The notes beneath the pieces were generated by a model, which saw only the letters and a program-made list of their open reading frames with translations, made no database searches and was not told where the DNA came from. Both the position numbers and the translations under genes were made by a program. A stretch of DNA of 64,000 nucleotides from Knoellia locipacati (GTDB lineage: Bacteria; Actinomycetota; Actinomycetes; Actinomycetales; Dermatophilaceae): NCBI RefSeq assembly GCF_007992835.1, contig NZ_BKBA01000002.1, forward strand, positions 1-64,000. Direction: 5' to 3'. Shown here one piece after another: positions 25,914 through 35,985 of the stretch; position 1 is the stretch's first letter, and each line of letters begins with the position of its first letter.

Positions 25914-27087
25914 GCAGGACGATGCCGAGGCACATCTCGTCGGTCGTGCCCTCGCCCCACGCGACGTAGCGCTCCTTGGTGCCCTTGTAGGCGGGCAGGA
26001 CGTCGCGCAGCGCCTGGTCGTGGGTGCACGTCACGGTGAGCGTGTCGCCCTTCTTCACCGCGACCGGCTTGGGCAGCGCCACGGCGTCCTGGTCGTCGAA
26101 GTTCCACACGGGCAGGTCGAGCACGCGCCTGGCCTGCGGGGTGCCCTTGTTGACGTCGACCGTGATCGACCGGCCCAGCAGGTGCATGTGCCCGGCGACC
26201 GCCCGGATCTGCCCGGGCTCGGTGACGGGACGCGTGCAGGACTGCGTCGGCCCGGGCTTGAGCGGCCCACAGAGCAGGTGCAGCAGGTCCGCGGTGGCGA
26301 CCTGCTCGCCGAAGCGCTTGCGGATGTCGGCGACCGCCGGGGTGCGCGCGCAGAGCTCGCCGGGCGTGCCCTTGCGACACGGCAGCTCAACGGGGGCCGG
26401 GAGCAGCATCGTCTGGAGCGGGGTCTTGGTCCCCGCGGACGCGGGGGTGAGCCGCAGCCGGGCGCTGCTCTGGTCGGCCCCGTTGCCGACGAGCAGGTTG
26501 TAGTGCATCTGCATGACGATCCGCGACCCCTTGGCGAGCGGGATGCCGATGTCGTCGGCCATGACGCGCTCCCCACCGCCGGGAGCCCACGCCGCGACCC
26601 ACTCGGCGCTGTTGATCTGCGAGGCCGGGCCACCCTTGATGCCGGTGCCACCGAAGCAGGTCCAGCCGTCGCCGGGCTCCTGCGCGTCCTGCGCCTCCGC
26701 AGCGGCGACGTCCTGCGGCTCGACCTTGTAGAGGATGACGTGGTGCACCGCGTCGGGGTTGTCGGGCTCGACCTTGACGCCGCTGACGATCATGTCCTGC
26801 GCGAACTTCGGGTCGACGAGGAAGCAGCGGTAGTCGTCGGTGCCACTGCCGTAGGGCGCCTTGGGCGTGTACTTGGCGGCCATCGAGATCTCCTGGAAGG
26901 TCTCGCCGGCGCGCAGCGCGACCTCGGGCGCCTCGGGCTCGGCCTTGGCCTTCTGCGGAGTGGCCGAGGCGGCGTGGCTGCTGCCGCCGTGGGAGTCCTC
27001 GCCGCGCAGGTTGACGGGGAGGGTGCCACCGCAGGCGGTGAGGGTGAGGGCGGCGACGACGCCGACCGCGGCCAGGCGCAGGTGCAT
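25900..27087 (-). CDS. lipoprotein with copper type II ascorbate-dependent monooxygenase-like fold
   Basis: This 395-residue protein has a lipoprotein signal (VVAALTLTACGG, Cys near residue 19) and an acidic linker. Histidine motifs recall PHM/DBM-type copper monooxygenases: AVHHVILYKV near residue 115, VMQMHYNLL near 200 and VAGHMHLLGRS near 300. Several Cys could form disulphides. It would sit on the outer face of the membrane and might bind copper and hydroxylate or merely bind a substrate. The ATG at 27087 is chosen for the signal peptide. It is divergent from a second lipoprotein gene, with 71 bp between starts. Confidence 0.72.
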   Translation of the reverse strand: MHLRLAAVGVVAALTLTACGGTLPVNLRGEDSHGGSSHAASATPQKAKAEPEAPEVALRAGETFQEISMAAKYTPKAPYGSGTDDYRCFLVDPKFAQDMIVSGVKVEPDNPDAVHHVILYKVEPQDVAAAEAQDAQEPGDGWTCFGGTGIKGGPASQINSAEWVAAWAPGGGERVMADDIGIPLAKGSRIVMQMHYNLLVGNGADQSSARLRLTPASAGTKTPLQTMLLPAPVELPCRKGTPGELCARTPAVADIRKRFGEQVATADLLHLLCGPLKPGPTQSCTRPVTEPGQIRAVAGHMHLLGRSITVDVNKGTPQARRVLDLPVWNFDDQDAVALPKPVAVKKGDTLTVTCTHDQALRDVLPAYKGTKERYVAWGEGTTDEMCLGIVLLTRG

Positions 27088-27158
27088 GTCCCCAGAGTAG
27101 TCGCCGTCTCCCGCCTGACTCGGTGGAACCGGAGCGACGGCCCCCGCGTCCAACGAGC

Positions 27159-27656
27159 GTGACCCCACTTCTGCGCACCACGCGCGGGACCGCCGCCCTC
27201 GCTGCCGTCACCGCCGTCGTTCTCGGGTCGCTCGCGGCCTGCGGCTGGGGCGGCGCCGAGCCGGCCTCCCGGCTCGCCGCGGGGTGGAGCCAGGGCAACT
27301 ACCGCGACCTGCACGAGGGCCCTGACAACCCGGGACTGCGGACGCGGCTCGTCAACGACGAGGGCCAGCGCCGCGAGCTCCTGGGCCTCCTGCCGACGGC
27401 CATCCCGGCGGCGGAGCGCGCCAAGGTCCAGTCCGTCGACCTCGCGCAGGAGGTGATCGTCGTCGGCGTCTACCCGAACTGCGCCTCGACATCACACGTC
27501 ACGGCGCAGGAGGGTAGCCTCCGGCTCGTCGTCGAGCGCGACGAGGGCACGATGTGCACGTGGGCGCCGACCCAGGTCGATGTCTGGGCCGTCTCGCGCG
27601 AGGGGCTCTCCGCGCCGATCGTCCTGCGCGACCAGCGGGGCGCGCCGACGACGTGA
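27159..27656 (+). CDS. hypothetical lipoprotein
   Basis: This 165-residue protein starts with a signal (GTAALAAVTAVVLGSLAAC) ending in a lipobox Cys near residue 29. The mature part has two further Cys (VYPNCAS and GTMCTWAP) that may pair, and a short beta-rich core. I do not recognise the family. The GTG at 27159 places the signal at the N-terminus; a GTG at 27123 would add 12 residues. It is divergent from the copper monooxygenase-like lipoprotein and may be co-regulated. Confidence 0.6.
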   Translation: MTPLLRTTRGTAALAAVTAVVLGSLAACGWGGAEPASRLAAGWSQGNYRDLHEGPDNPGLRTRLVNDEGQRRELLGLLPTAIPAAERAKVQSVDLAQEVIVVGVYPNCASTSHVTAQEGSLRLVVERDEGTMCTWAPTQVDVWAVSREGLSAPIVLRDQRGAPTT

Positions 27657-27670
27657 GCGTGAGGTGGGCG

Positions 27671-27703
27671 GCCGGCATACGGAGGCAGTGCCCGCATGCC
27701 GGC
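27671..27703. terminator. hairpin between convergent genes, one arm containing CGGCATAC
   Basis: GCCGGCAT (27671-27678) and ATGCCGGC (27696-27703) are complementary 8-base arms around a 17-base loop. The element sits between the convergent stops of the lipoprotein gene (27656) and rlmN (27730). Only the left arm carries the full dispersed octamer. No T-tract follows. Confidence 0.45.
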
Positions 27704-27729
27704 CTACGCGGGTCGTCGAACCCGCTCGC

Positions 27730-28953
27730 CTACGCGGTCGTCGCCGCCAGCTGGCCGCAGGCCCCGTCGATGTCGGAGCCGCGGGTGTCGCGCACCGTCG
27801 TGGGGATGCCGTGGGCGCGCAGCCGCTCGACGAACTGCTGCTCGACACCACGGCGCGAGGCGGTCCACTTCGACCCCGGCGTCGGGTTGAGCGGGATGGG
27901 GTTGACGTGGACCCAGCCCTTGCCGCGGGAGACGAGCTTCTCGCCGAGGAGGTCGGCCCGCCAGGCGTGGTCGTTGATGTCCTTGATGAGGGCGTACTCG
28001 ATGCTCACGCGCCGGCCGGTCGCCTCGTAGTAGCGGTAGGCCGCGTCGAGTGCCTCGTCGACCTTCCACCGCGTGTTGATCGGGACGAGCTCGTCACGCA
28101 GCTCGTCGTCCGGCGCGTGCAGCGACAGCGCGAGCGTGACCGGGATGCCCTCGGCCGTGAGCTTGTCGATGCCGGGGACGAGGCCGACCGTCGACATCGT
28201 GATGCCGCGGGCGGACATGCCCAGGCCGTCGGGCGAGGGGTCGGTGAGGCGTCGGATCGCGCCGATCGCCGCCTTGTAGTTGGCCAGCGCCTCGCCCATG
28301 CCCATGAAGACGACGTTGCTGACCCGCTGCGGCCCGTGGCCCGAGGTGTCGGCGTCGTCGGCGTCCTCCTCGGACTCGTCACCGAGCCCCGCCTCCGCCG
28401 GGTGCGTCGCACCGATGGCCGGCAGCGCGCCGTGCCGCAGCTTGCGGTTGGCGTCGACCACCTGCTCGACGATCTCGGCGGCCGACATGTTGCGGGTCAG
28501 CCCGGCCTGGCCGGTGGCGCAGAACGGGCAGTTCATGCCGCAGCCCGCCTGGCTCGAGATGCAGATCGTCACGCGGCGCGGGTAGCGCATGAGCACCGAC
28601 TCGACGAGGGCGCCGTCGTGCAGGCGCCACACGGACTTGAGCGTGGCGCCCCGGTCGGCCTCGAGGGTGCGCACCGGCGTGAGCAGCGGCGGCAGCAGGT
28701 CGGCGACGAGCTGGTCGCGCACGGCCTTGGGCAGGTCGGTCATCTCCTCGGGCGACTCGACGAGTCGCTCGAAGTAGTGCGTCGACAGCTGCTTGGCCCG
28801 GAAGCCCTTGTGGCCGAGCTCCTCGACCGCCGCCTTGCGCTCGGCAGGGGTGAGGTCGGCGAGGTGGCGCGGCGGCTTGCCGCGGCGGGGCGCCTGGAAG
28901 GTGAGCTGCCCCGGCACGGGAGGGCCGACGGTGGGTTCGGGGAGTGTGGTCAT
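27730..28953 (-). CDS. rlmN: dual-specificity 23S rRNA/tRNA adenine-C2 methyltransferase RlmN
   Basis: RlmN is a radical-SAM enzyme that methylates A2503 of 23S rRNA and A37 of some tRNAs. The 407-residue protein has the radical-SAM cysteines in [12 protein letters not shown] (about residues 132-139). Conserved [12 protein letters not shown] and [13 protein letters not shown] are present, and a catalytic Cys lies near the C-terminus ([12 protein letters not shown]). An acidic insertion of about 20 residues ([11 protein letters not shown]) near 190-210 is unusual. The ATG is at 28953. It continues the cdsA-frr-pyrH line, 117 bp after cdsA. Confidence 0.95.
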   Translation of the reverse strand: MTTLPEPTVGPPVPGQLTFQAPRRGKPPRHLADLTPAERKAAVEELGHKGFRAKQLSTHYFERLVESPEEMTDLPKAVRDQLVADLLPPLLTPVRTLEADRGATLKSVWRLHDGALVESVLMRYPRRVTICISSQAGCGMNCPFCATGQAGLTRNMSAAEIVEQVVDANRKLRHGALPAIGATHPAEAGLGDESEEDADDADTSGHGPQRVSNVVFMGMGEALANYKAAIGAIRRLTDPSPDGLGMSARGITMSTVGLVPGIDKLTAEGIPVTLALSLHAPDDELRDELVPINTRWKVDEALDAAYRYYEATGRRVSIEYALIKDINDHAWRADLLGEKLVSRGKGWVHVNPIPLNPTPGSKWTASRRGVEQQFVERLRAHGIPTTVRDTRGSDIDGACGQLAATTA

Positions 28954-29018
28954 GAGAACGCAAGTCTCTCAGCCGCCTGCGCCCAAGGCCAACCTGCGGC
29001 TGCACGGTCCTGAGGCGC

Positions 29019-29081
29019 AGGCTCCCGGTCAGGAGCTGGAGGCTCCCGTTGAGGAGCTGGTGGCTCCCGTTCAGGAGCCGG
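29019..29081. repeat. 21-bp tandem repeat overlapping the cdsA 3' end
   Basis: Three 21-bp units (29019-29039, 29040-29060, 29061-29081) share the core GGCTCCCG(T/G)T(C/G)AGGAGC with few changes. Each can fold as a short GGAGC/GCTCC stem. The array begins inside the last codons of cdsA and extends into the cdsA-rlmN gap. It may act as a processing or stability element, or be slippage-prone sequence without function. Confidence 0.65.
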
Positions 29082-29931
29082 AGGCGACTGGCGCGGCCCA
29101 GAGGAGCAGGGCCCAGACCACGGGGATGCACACGACGAGCGAGTCGAGGCGGTCCATGAGGCCACCGTGACCGGGCAGGAGCGTCCCCATGTCCTTGATC
29201 CCGAGGTCGCGCTTGATGCTCGACTCGATGAGGTCGCCGATGGTCGCGGCGGCCGCGACGACGACACCGATGACGGCGCCCTGCCACCACACCCCGTCGA
29301 GCAGGAAGGTCAGACCCAGCGCACCGACGACGGCGCAGGTGAAGGCCGACCCGGCGAAGCCCTCCCACGACTTCTTGGGCGACAGCGAGGGGGCCATCGG
29401 GTGCTTGCCGAGGAACACCCCGAACGCGTAGCCGCCGATGTCGGAGGCCACGGTGACGAGGATGAAGTAGATGATCCGCAGGTGCCCGTCCTCGGGCGCG
29501 AGGAGCAGCGAGGCGAACCCACCGAGGAAGCACGGGTACAGCGCGACGAACAGCGCACCGCTGATGTCGCGCATCGCACCGTCGAGCCCGTCGGCGACCC
29601 GCCAGACGAGGATGCCGATGCAGGTGAGGCCGAAGGTGAGGACGAGCGCTTCGGGCCCCCGGTAGTAGGCCGACAGCAGCATCGACACCGCGCCGATGAC
29701 GACGGGCACGAAGGGCACGTCGACGCCGGCCTGCCGGACGGCACGGCGCATCTCCCACGCGCCGAGCACGATCGCGACGACGAGGACCGGGAGGAAGAGC
29801 TCCCGGTGGAAGGCGAGCGAGGCGATGACGAGGGCAGCCAGCCCGACACCGACGCCGATGGCGGCCGGGAGGTCCCGGCCCGCCTTGGTCTTCGGCTTGG
29901 TGGGCTCCTCAGTCGTGGAGAAGTCGCTCAT
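29071..29931 (-). CDS. cdsA: phosphatidate cytidylyltransferase CdsA
   Basis: CdsA makes CDP-diacylglycerol from phosphatidate and CTP in the membrane. The 286-residue protein has about eight hydrophobic helices. The family signature SSIKRDLGIKDMGTLLPGHGG ends with MDRLDSL near residue 265. The ATG at 29931 begins an acidic cytoplasmic N-terminus (MSDFSTTEEP). It follows frr by 19 bp in the standard order. Confidence 0.95.
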   Translation of the reverse strand: MSDFSTTEEPTKPKTKAGRDLPAAIGVGVGLAALVIASLAFHRELFLPVLVVAIVLGAWEMRRAVRQAGVDVPFVPVVIGAVSMLLSAYYRGPEALVLTFGLTCIGILVWRVADGLDGAMRDISGALFVALYPCFLGGFASLLLAPEDGHLRIIYFILVTVASDIGGYAFGVFLGKHPMAPSLSPKKSWEGFAGSAFTCAVVGALGLTFLLDGVWWQGAVIGVVVAAAATIGDLIESSIKRDLGIKDMGTLLPGHGGLMDRLDSLVVCIPVVWALLLWAAPVASGS

Positions 29932-29950
29932 CACGGACGTCCACCCGAGG

Positions 29951-30508
29951 TCAGACCTCGAGCAGCTCGGTCTCCTTGCTCTTGAGCACCTCGTCGACGG
30001 TGTCGACGTACTTCTTCGTCGTCGACTCGAGGTCCTTCTCGGCGCGCGAGCCCTCGTCCTCGCCGACGTCGCCGTCCTTGACGAGCTTCTCGATGGACTC
30101 CTTGGCCTGACGGCGGATGTTGCGGATCGCGACCTTGGCGTCCTCACCCTGGCTGCGGGCCATCTTGATGTACTCCTTGCGCCGCTCCTCGGTGAGCTGC
30201 GGCAGGACGCACCGGATGATGTTGCCGTCGTTGGAGGGGTTCACGCCGAGGTCGGCGTCACGCAGGGCCTTCTCGATGTTGGCCATGGCGCCCTTGTCGA
30301 ACGGGCTGATGAGGATCGTGCGCGCCTCGGGCGTCTGGAAGGACGCGAGCTGCTGCAGCGGGGTCGGCGCACCGTAGTAGTCGACGACGACCTTGTTGAA
30401 CATGCCGGGGTGGGCGCGGCCCGTGCGGATGCCGGACAGGTTGTCCTTGGCGACCTCGACGGCCTTCTCCATCTTCTCCTCGGCCTCGAGCATGGTGTCG
30501 TCGATCAT
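29951..30508 (-). CDS. frr: ribosome recycling factor
   Basis: Frr splits post-termination ribosomes with EF-G. The 185-residue length is exactly typical. The three-helix-bundle motifs [24 protein letters not shown] and [26 protein letters not shown] are intact. The start [13 protein letters not shown] at 30508 is conserved in actinobacteria; the longer frame to 30571 is rejected. A CGGCATAC copy lies 18-27 bp upstream in the pyrH-frr gap. Confidence 0.97.
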   Translation of the reverse strand: MIDDTMLEAEEKMEKAVEVAKDNLSGIRTGRAHPGMFNKVVVDYYGAPTPLQQLASFQTPEARTILISPFDKGAMANIEKALRDADLGVNPSNDGNIIRCVLPQLTEERRKEYIKMARSQGEDAKVAIRNIRRQAKESIEKLVKDGDVGEDEGSRAEKDLESTTKKYVDTVDEVLKSKETELLEV

Positions 30509-30602
30509 GGGCGCAGGTCTCCTTCGGTATGCCGTGCCGCCCGGTGGGGCGGCCACGGTCCAGTTTGTCAAACAATGGCGGCAACGCCGCAGTGGTGGGC
30601 CC

Positions 30603-31355
30603 TCAGGCCGTGACGAGCGTCCCCAGGGCCTCGCCGAGCAGCGCGCGGGTGATGTTGCCCTCGCCCTCCATGCCGAAGACCCGCATCGGCAGGCCGTTCT
30701 CCATGCAGAGGCTGAACGCCGCGGCGTCGACGACCTTGAGGCCGCGGCGCAGGGCGTCGCCGTAGGTCACGGTGTCGAGCTTGCGGGCGTCCGGGTTGGT
30801 CCGCGGGTCCGAGTCGTAGACCCCGTCGACGCCGCTCTTGGACATGAGCACCATGTCGCACTGGCACTCCAGCGCCCGCTGCGCGCTCACGGTGTCGGTG
30901 GAGAAGTACGGCATACCCGCCCCGGCACCGAAGATCACGGCGCGCCCCTTCTCGAGGTGGCGGATCGCACGACGCGGGATGTAGGGCTCGGCGACCTGCC
31001 CCATCGCGATGGCGGTCTGGACGCGGGTGTCGATGCCCTCCTTCTCGAGGAAGTCCTGGAGGGCGAGGCAGTTCATCACCGTGCCGAGCATCCCGATGTA
31101 GTCGGCGCGAGAGCGCTCCATGCCCTTCTGCTGGAGCTCGGCCCCGCGGAAGAAGTTGCCACCGCCGACGACGATGGCGACCTGGGTGCCCTGCCGGATC
31201 GCCTCGGCGATCTGACGCGCGATGCCGCGCACGACCTCGGGGTCGACGCCGATCTTGCCGCCGCCGAACACCTCGCCGCTGAGCTTGAGCAGGACCCGTC
31301 GGGGGCCGGCCTTCGTCGTGGTGGAAGTGGGCTGCGTCTGGACGTCAGTGGTCAC
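30603..31355 (-). CDS. pyrH: UMP kinase PyrH
   Basis: PyrH phosphorylates UMP to UDP and belongs to the amino-acid-kinase fold. The 250-residue protein has [37 protein letters not shown] and [14 protein letters not shown]. The start is the GTG at 31355, which has a strong ribosome-binding site GAGGAGG six bases upstream. The longer frame to 31640 is antisense to another gene. It lies downstream of tsf across the ABM-protein gene on the other strand. Confidence 0.96.
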   Translation of the reverse strand: MTTDVQTQPTSTTTKAGPRRVLLKLSGEVFGGGKIGVDPEVVRGIARQIAEAIRQGTQVAIVVGGGNFFRGAELQQKGMERSRADYIGMLGTVMNCLALQDFLEKEGIDTRVQTAIAMGQVAEPYIPRRAIRHLEKGRAVIFGAGAGMPYFSTDTVSAQRALECQCDMVLMSKSGVDGVYDSDPRTNPDARKLDTVTYGDALRRGLKVVDAAAFSLCMENGLPMRVFGMEGEGNITRALLGEALGTLVTA

Positions 31356-31446
31356 CGTGCCTCCTCGGCAGTCGCTGCGGGCGGTGCCCCGGAATCCTCG
31401 CACACCGGGCGGGTGGTCGCCGCCTCCGGGTTGGCAGACTGGGCCC

Positions 31447-32043
31447 GTGACCGACACCCCCGCACCGCCGCCCCCGGGCTCAGGTCCCGTGACCGTCGCC
31501 ATCACCCGCCGGGTGCGCCCGGAGGACGAGCTGCTCATGCGTGCGTGGGCCGATGCCGGAACCCAGATGGCCAGCCACTTCCCCGGTTTCCTCGGGTCCG
31601 GGTGGGTGCGCCCGTCGCGGCAGTCGACCGACTGGCACATGCTCTACCGGTTCGACTCGCGTGACTCGCTCGCGACCTGGCAGGAGTCCAACGAGCGCAA
31701 CCGCTGGCTCACCGCCGGCACCAACCTCGTCGAGGACACCCGGATCGAGCACCGCACCGGCATCGAGGGCTGGTTCGACGAGCCCGAGGAGCAGGACGTC
31801 TCGGAGCTGGTGCCCACCGTCGCCCCCGCTCCCCCGCGCTGGAAGCAGATGGTCGTCATCTGGCTCGCGTTCTTCCCGACGTCGGTGACGCTGACCTACC
31901 TGTTCGGGCCGTTCACCGGCGGCTGGCCGGCGTGGGCGCGCGTGCTGCTCTCGACGCTCGTCGCGACCCCGCTCATGACCTACCTCATCCTCCCGAGGAT
32001 GACGAAGCTGTTCCATCCCTGGCTCAGTCGGGGGTCGTCGTGA
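31447..32043 (+). CDS. antibiotic-biosynthesis-monooxygenase (ABM)-like domain protein with two membrane helices
   Basis: This 198-residue protein has a Pro-rich start and a ferredoxin-like ABM domain at about residues 15-110 ([46 protein letters not shown]). Two C-terminal hydrophobic helices follow (about 140-160 and 170-190). Such ABM-membrane proteins occur widely and their function is unknown; haem degradation or quinol chemistry are family options only. The GTG at 31447 is used. It is inserted on the opposite strand between tsf and pyrH. Confidence 0.75.
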   Translation: MTDTPAPPPPGSGPVTVAITRRVRPEDELLMRAWADAGTQMASHFPGFLGSGWVRPSRQSTDWHMLYRFDSRDSLATWQESNERNRWLTAGTNLVEDTRIEHRTGIEGWFDEPEEQDVSELVPTVAPAPPRWKQMVVIWLAFFPTSVTLTYLFGPFTGGWPAWARVLLSTLVATPLMTYLILPRMTKLFHPWLSRGSS

Positions 32044-32055
32044 CCCCCAGACGCA

Positions 32056-32092
32056 GGTATGCCGTCCGCTCCAGGTGAGCGGACGGCATACC
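32056..32092. terminator. perfect 16-bp-arm hairpin built from two opposed CGGCATAC octamers
   Basis: GGTATGCCGTCCGCTC (32056-32071) is exactly complementary to 32077-32092 with a five-base loop. It lies 13 bp after the plus-strand ABM gene and 37 bp after the minus-strand tsf stop, so it can terminate both. The octamers form the outer half of each arm. Confidence 0.8.
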
Positions 32093-32128
32093 GGGTGCTG
32101 GTGCTGAGCCAGCGGGTGTCAGAGCAGG

Positions 32129-32959
32129 TCAGCCACCGACGCGGAACCGCGCGAAGGACGTCGCCGTGGCGCCGGCCTCCTCGAGGACCTTGGCGACGGT
32201 CTTCTTCGGCTCCTTGGCGAACGGCTGCTCGAGCAGGACGTTCTCCTTGAAGAAGCCGTTGACGCGACCCTCGACGATCTTGGGGAGCGCAGCCTCGGGC
32301 TTGCCCTCCTCCTTGGCCGTGGCCTCGGCGACGCGACGCTCGTTCTCGACCGTCTCGGCGTCGACCTCGTCACGCGTGAGGACGGTCGGGCTGAACGCGG
32401 CGATGTGCATCGCGACGTCGCGGGCGACGGACTCGTCGCCACCCTCGGTCGCCACGAGGACGCCGATCTGCGCGGGCAGGTCGGGGCTCGTCTTGTGGAG
32501 GTACGCGGCGACGTTCGGGGCCTCGACGCGTGCGACGCGCTTGACCTCGATCTTCTCGCCGATCGTCGCGTTGGACGCGTCGAGCAGCTCCTGGACGGTC
32601 TGGCCGTCGGGGAGGGTGCTCGCGAGGAGCTCCTCCGCGGTGGTGGCCTTGACCGCGACGGCCTGGTCGAAGACCTGCTCGGCCAGGGCGATGAACTTCT
32701 CGCCCTTGGCGACGAAGTCGGTCTCGCAGAGGACCTCGACGAGCGTGCCCACGCCACCCTCGGCCTTGGCGATGACCAGACCGTTGGAGGTGGTGCGACC
32801 CTCGCGCTTGGTCACGCCCTTGAGGCCCTTGACCCGCAGGATCTCGGTGGCCTTGGCCTGGTCGCCGTCGGCCTCGTCGAGGGCCTTCTTGACGTCGAGC
32901 ATGCCGGCACCCGTGGACTCACGGAGCGCCTTGATGTCAGCGGCGGTGTAGTTCGCCAT
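32129..32959 (-). CDS. tsf: translation elongation factor Ts
   Basis: EF-Ts exchanges GDP on EF-Tu. The 276-residue protein starts MANYTAADIKALRESTGAGMLDVKKAL, an N-terminal module typical of EF-Ts. ILRVKGLKGVTKREGRTTSNGL and the core LVEVLCETDFVAK follow. The ATG at 32959 matches the family start; nine extra upstream residues are rejected. It lies 50 bp after rpsB and ends at a strong bidirectional hairpin. Confidence 0.97.
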   Translation of the reverse strand: MANYTAADIKALRESTGAGMLDVKKALDEADGDQAKATEILRVKGLKGVTKREGRTTSNGLVIAKAEGGVGTLVEVLCETDFVAKGEKFIALAEQVFDQAVAVKATTAEELLASTLPDGQTVQELLDASNATIGEKIEVKRVARVEAPNVAAYLHKTSPDLPAQIGVLVATEGGDESVARDVAMHIAAFSPTVLTRDEVDAETVENERRVAEATAKEEGKPEAALPKIVEGRVNGFFKENVLLEQPFAKEPKKTVAKVLEEAGATATSFARFRVGG

Positions 32960-33009
32960 GTGTGTGTGCGCTTCTTTCTGTGTCAAAGACGGAGGGAGAA
33001 GGGTGCGGC

Positions 33010-33954
33010 TCAGGCCTGCTCGGCGGGAGCAGCCTCGGCCTCGGCCGGAGCGTCCTGCGCGGGAGCAGCCTCGGCGTCGGCGGCCGGGGCAGCCTCGGCC
33101 GGAGCGGCCTCGGTCGCGTCGGCGGCAGCCGTCGCGCCGGCCTCGGGGGCCACGGTCTCAGCGGTCTCGGCGGCAGCCTCGGCGTCGCCACCGAGGAGCT
33201 CGCGCTCCCACTCGGCGAGCGGCTCGTTGCCGGCGTCCTCGGTGTCCGCGGCGGCGTTGCCACCCGAACGCGAGATGAGGCCCTCGGCCACGGCGTCGGC
33301 GATGACCCGCGTCAGCAGCGTGACGGAGCGGATCGCGTCATCGTTGCCGGGGATCTTGTAGTCGACCTCGTCGGGGTCGCAGTTGGTGTCGAGGATCGCG
33401 ATGACCGGGAGGCCGAGCTTGCGCGCCTCGTCGACGGCGAGGTGCTCCTTCTTGGTGTCGACGATCCACACGGCGGAGGGGACCTTGGCCATGCCACGGA
33501 TGCCGCCGAGGGTCTTGTCGAGCTTGTCGCGCTCACGCTTGAGGAGCAGGAGCTCCTTCTTGGTGCGGCCCGAGCTCGCGACGTCCTCGAAGTCGATCTC
33601 GTCGAGCTCGACGAGACGGGTCAGACGCTTGGAGATCGTCTGGAAGTTGGTGAGCATGCCACCGAGCCAGCGGTGGTTGACGTAGGGCATGCCGACGCGC
33701 GTCGCCTGCTCGGCGATGGGCTCCTGGGCCTGCTTCTTGGTGCCGACGAAGAGGATCGAGCCACCGTGGGCGACGGTCTCGCGGACGAACTCGTACGCGT
33801 TGTTGATGTAGGTCACCGACTGCTGCAGGTCGATGATGTAGATCCCGTTGCGCTCGGTCATGATGAAGCGCTTCATCTTCGGGTTCCAGCGACGGGTCTG
33901 GTGCCCGAAGTGGACGCCGCTCTCGAGGAGCTGGCGCATGGTGACGACGGCCAT
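33010..33954 (-). CDS. rpsB: 30S ribosomal protein S2
   Basis: The 314-residue S2 has [26 protein letters not shown] and [14 protein letters not shown], with [14 protein letters not shown]. The core ends near residue 245; about 65 residues of Ala/Glu/Pro-rich acidic tail follow, longer than usual. The ATG at 33954 is conserved. The 246-bp divergent gap to the MFS gene (33955-34200) should hold the rpsB promoter and leader. I see one CGGCATAC copy there (34038-34046) but no clear hairpin or promoter. Confidence 0.97.
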   Translation of the reverse strand: MAVVTMRQLLESGVHFGHQTRRWNPKMKRFIMTERNGIYIIDLQQSVTYINNAYEFVRETVAHGGSILFVGTKKQAQEPIAEQATRVGMPYVNHRWLGGMLTNFQTISKRLTRLVELDEIDFEDVASSGRTKKELLLLKRERDKLDKTLGGIRGMAKVPSAVWIVDTKKEHLAVDEARKLGLPVIAILDTNCDPDEVDYKIPGNDDAIRSVTLLTRVIADAVAEGLISRSGGNAAADTEDAGNEPLAEWERELLGGDAEAAAETAETVAPEAGATAAADATEAAPAEAAPAADAEAAPAQDAPAEAEAAPAEQA

Positions 33955-34200
33955 GCCGTGTTCTCCTTGTGCTTGTTTCAGTTGCGTCGGTGACCCACGG
34001 ATTGTGGGCACCTGCCTGACGTCCTGACGCACCCCGCCGTATGCCGTGTGGCTCCGGACCGTGGTGGTGCGTCCCCGCTTCGTGGTGATCCAGTCAGCGG
34101 CAGTGGAACGCGCGAATTTGGTGTCCGGGTGCGAGCACACGAACACCGTGGCCCATCGTACGCTCCGGCGGGCCAGCCGAGAAATCGGTGACGGGCGCGG

Positions 34201-35475
34201 GTGACGGGCCCCGGCGTAGGATCCCCGCTCGTGTCACGTCTGGGGGAGGTTCTCGCGCCGTCGCGCCTTGGGCGACCGTTCCGGTGGCTCATGTCGGCGT
34301 CGTGGACGAGCAACATCGGCGACGGCATCGCCCTCGCCGCAGGCCCCCTTCTCGTCGCCTCGCAGACCCGCAACCCCACCCTCGTCGCGATGGCCGCTCT
34401 CCTGCAGCGCCTGCCGTGGCTGCTGCTCGGGCTCTGGGCCGGTGCGGTGGCCGACCGCCTCGACCGCAAGCGCATCATCGTCACGGCGAACTGCCTGCGT
34501 GTCGTGGTCGTCCTCGTCCTGTGCGGCTTCATCGTCACCGAGCACGTGTCCATCGTGGTCGTGCTGGCGACGATGTTCGCCTACGGCGTCTGCGAGGTCT
34601 TCGCCGACTCCACGGCGAGCACGTTGCTGCCGATGCTCGTGCGGCGCGACGACGTGCGCACCGGCCAGGTGCGCCTGCAGGCCGGGTTCCTCACGGCGAA
34701 CCAGCTCGTCGGACCACCCGTCGGCGCCTTCCTCTTCGCCGCCGGCATGGTCTGGCCCTTCGTCACCCAGGTGCTCCTCGTGGTGCTGGCCCTCGGGATG
34801 ATCGCCCGAATGGAGCTGCCGCGCGGCGGTGTGCGCGGGAGCGTGGACACGCACCTCCGCGCCGACATCCGCGACGGCCTCCGCTGGGTCCGCCACCACG
34901 CGGCGATGCGCACCCTGGCGCTCGTCATCCTCGCCTTCAACGTCACGTGGGGCGCCGCGTGGTCGGTGCTCGTCCTCTACTCGATCGACCACCTCGACAT
35001 GGGGCCGGTCGGGTTCGGCCTGCTCACGACGGCGAGCGCGGTCGGCGGTGTCCTCGCCACCCTGGTCTTCGACCGGCTGTCGAGCCGGTTCTCGCTGGCG
35101 ACGCTCATGAAGGCGTGCCTGCTGGCCGAGGTCCTCACCCACCTCGCGCTGGCCCTCGCCACGACCGGGTGGGTGGCGATCGTCATCATGACCGTCTTCG
35201 GCGCCTACGCCTTCACCTGGGGGACGGTGAGCGTGACGGTGCGCCAGCGAGCCGTGCCCACGGCATACCAGGGTCGGGTCGGAAGCGTCTATGTGACGGG
35301 ACTCTTCCTCGGGCTCGTCGTCGGTCAGGCCATCGGCGGGCCGATCGCGCAGCAGTGGGGGCTCACCGCGCCGTTCTGGTTCGCGTTCGTCGGCACCGCG
35401 CTCATCCTCGCGCTCGTGTGGCGCCAGCTGGACTCCATCGCGCACGCCGGCGACGACGACCCCGACGCCGGCTGA
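34201..35475 (+). CDS. MFS transporter, EntS/drug-exporter-like
   Basis: This 424-residue protein has about twelve hydrophobic helices. [25 protein letters not shown] at the first helix resembles the EntS/TetA-like MFS group. The loop 2-3 motif is [17 protein letters not shown]. It may export a siderophore or drug; the substrate is unknown. The GTG at 34201 is the start. It is divergent from rpsB and is followed by a small YkvA-like gene. Confidence 0.88.
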   Translation: MTGPGVGSPLVSRLGEVLAPSRLGRPFRWLMSASWTSNIGDGIALAAGPLLVASQTRNPTLVAMAALLQRLPWLLLGLWAGAVADRLDRKRIIVTANCLRVVVVLVLCGFIVTEHVSIVVVLATMFAYGVCEVFADSTASTLLPMLVRRDDVRTGQVRLQAGFLTANQLVGPPVGAFLFAAGMVWPFVTQVLLVVLALGMIARMELPRGGVRGSVDTHLRADIRDGLRWVRHHAAMRTLALVILAFNVTWGAAWSVLVLYSIDHLDMGPVGFGLLTTASAVGGVLATLVFDRLSSRFSLATLMKACLLAEVLTHLALALATTGWVAIVIMTVFGAYAFTWGTVSVTVRQRAVPTAYQGRVGSVYVTGLFLGLVVGQAIGGPIAQQWGLTAPFWFAFVGTALILALVWRQLDSIAHAGDDDPDAG

Positions 35476-35551
35476 CCCCGGTGCCGGCCGAACCCGAGGC
35501 CGGCTGACCACGACGCGGGCACGCCCTCGGGCGGTGAGGGACACTCGGGTC

Positions 35552-35860
35552 ATGGATGACGTCGTGCGGACCGTGCTCGTCGCGCTCGCCGTGCTCCTCG
35601 GCCTCTTCCTCGCCGTCGTCGGGCTGCTCATGTGGCGGTACAGGATCCCCCCGCGCGGCCCGGTCGCGCTGACGATGGCCGGCTTCTACCTCGTCGTCCC
35701 CGTCGACGTCGTCCCCGAAGCCGTCCTCGGGCCGTTGGGACTCGTGGACGACGCGGGCGTGGTCGGGGTGGCCGTGCTCTTCGTGCTGCGGCTGGCGCGG
35801 GCGCGTCGCGTCCTCGTCGACTCGGGGGTGGACTTCGGCCGGAGGCGCCGTCGAGGCTGA
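35552..35860 (+). CDS. YkvA family (DUF1232) small membrane protein
   Basis: This 102-residue protein has an N-terminal helix (VLVALAVLLGLFLAVVGLLMW) followed by the DUF1232 signature PVDVVPEAVLGPLGLVDDAG. A basic C-terminus closes it. DUF1232 proteins are widespread and uncharacterised. The ATG at 35552 is preferred over GTG 35534. The 125 bp after it (35861-35985) shows nothing clear. Confidence 0.8.
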   Translation: MDDVVRTVLVALAVLLGLFLAVVGLLMWRYRIPPRGPVALTMAGFYLVVPVDVVPEAVLGPLGLVDDAGVVGVAVLFVLRLARARRVLVDSGVDFGRRRRRG

Positions 35861-35985
35861 GCCGTCCACGTCGAGCACGTCGCGGTGGCCGGTGCGGCCG
35901 GCGTCGGGGCAACCCCGCGTCGTCGGGGCCCGATCTGACCCCGAGGACGCGAGATGGCCCCGACAGCACCCGGGACCGGCGCGCC

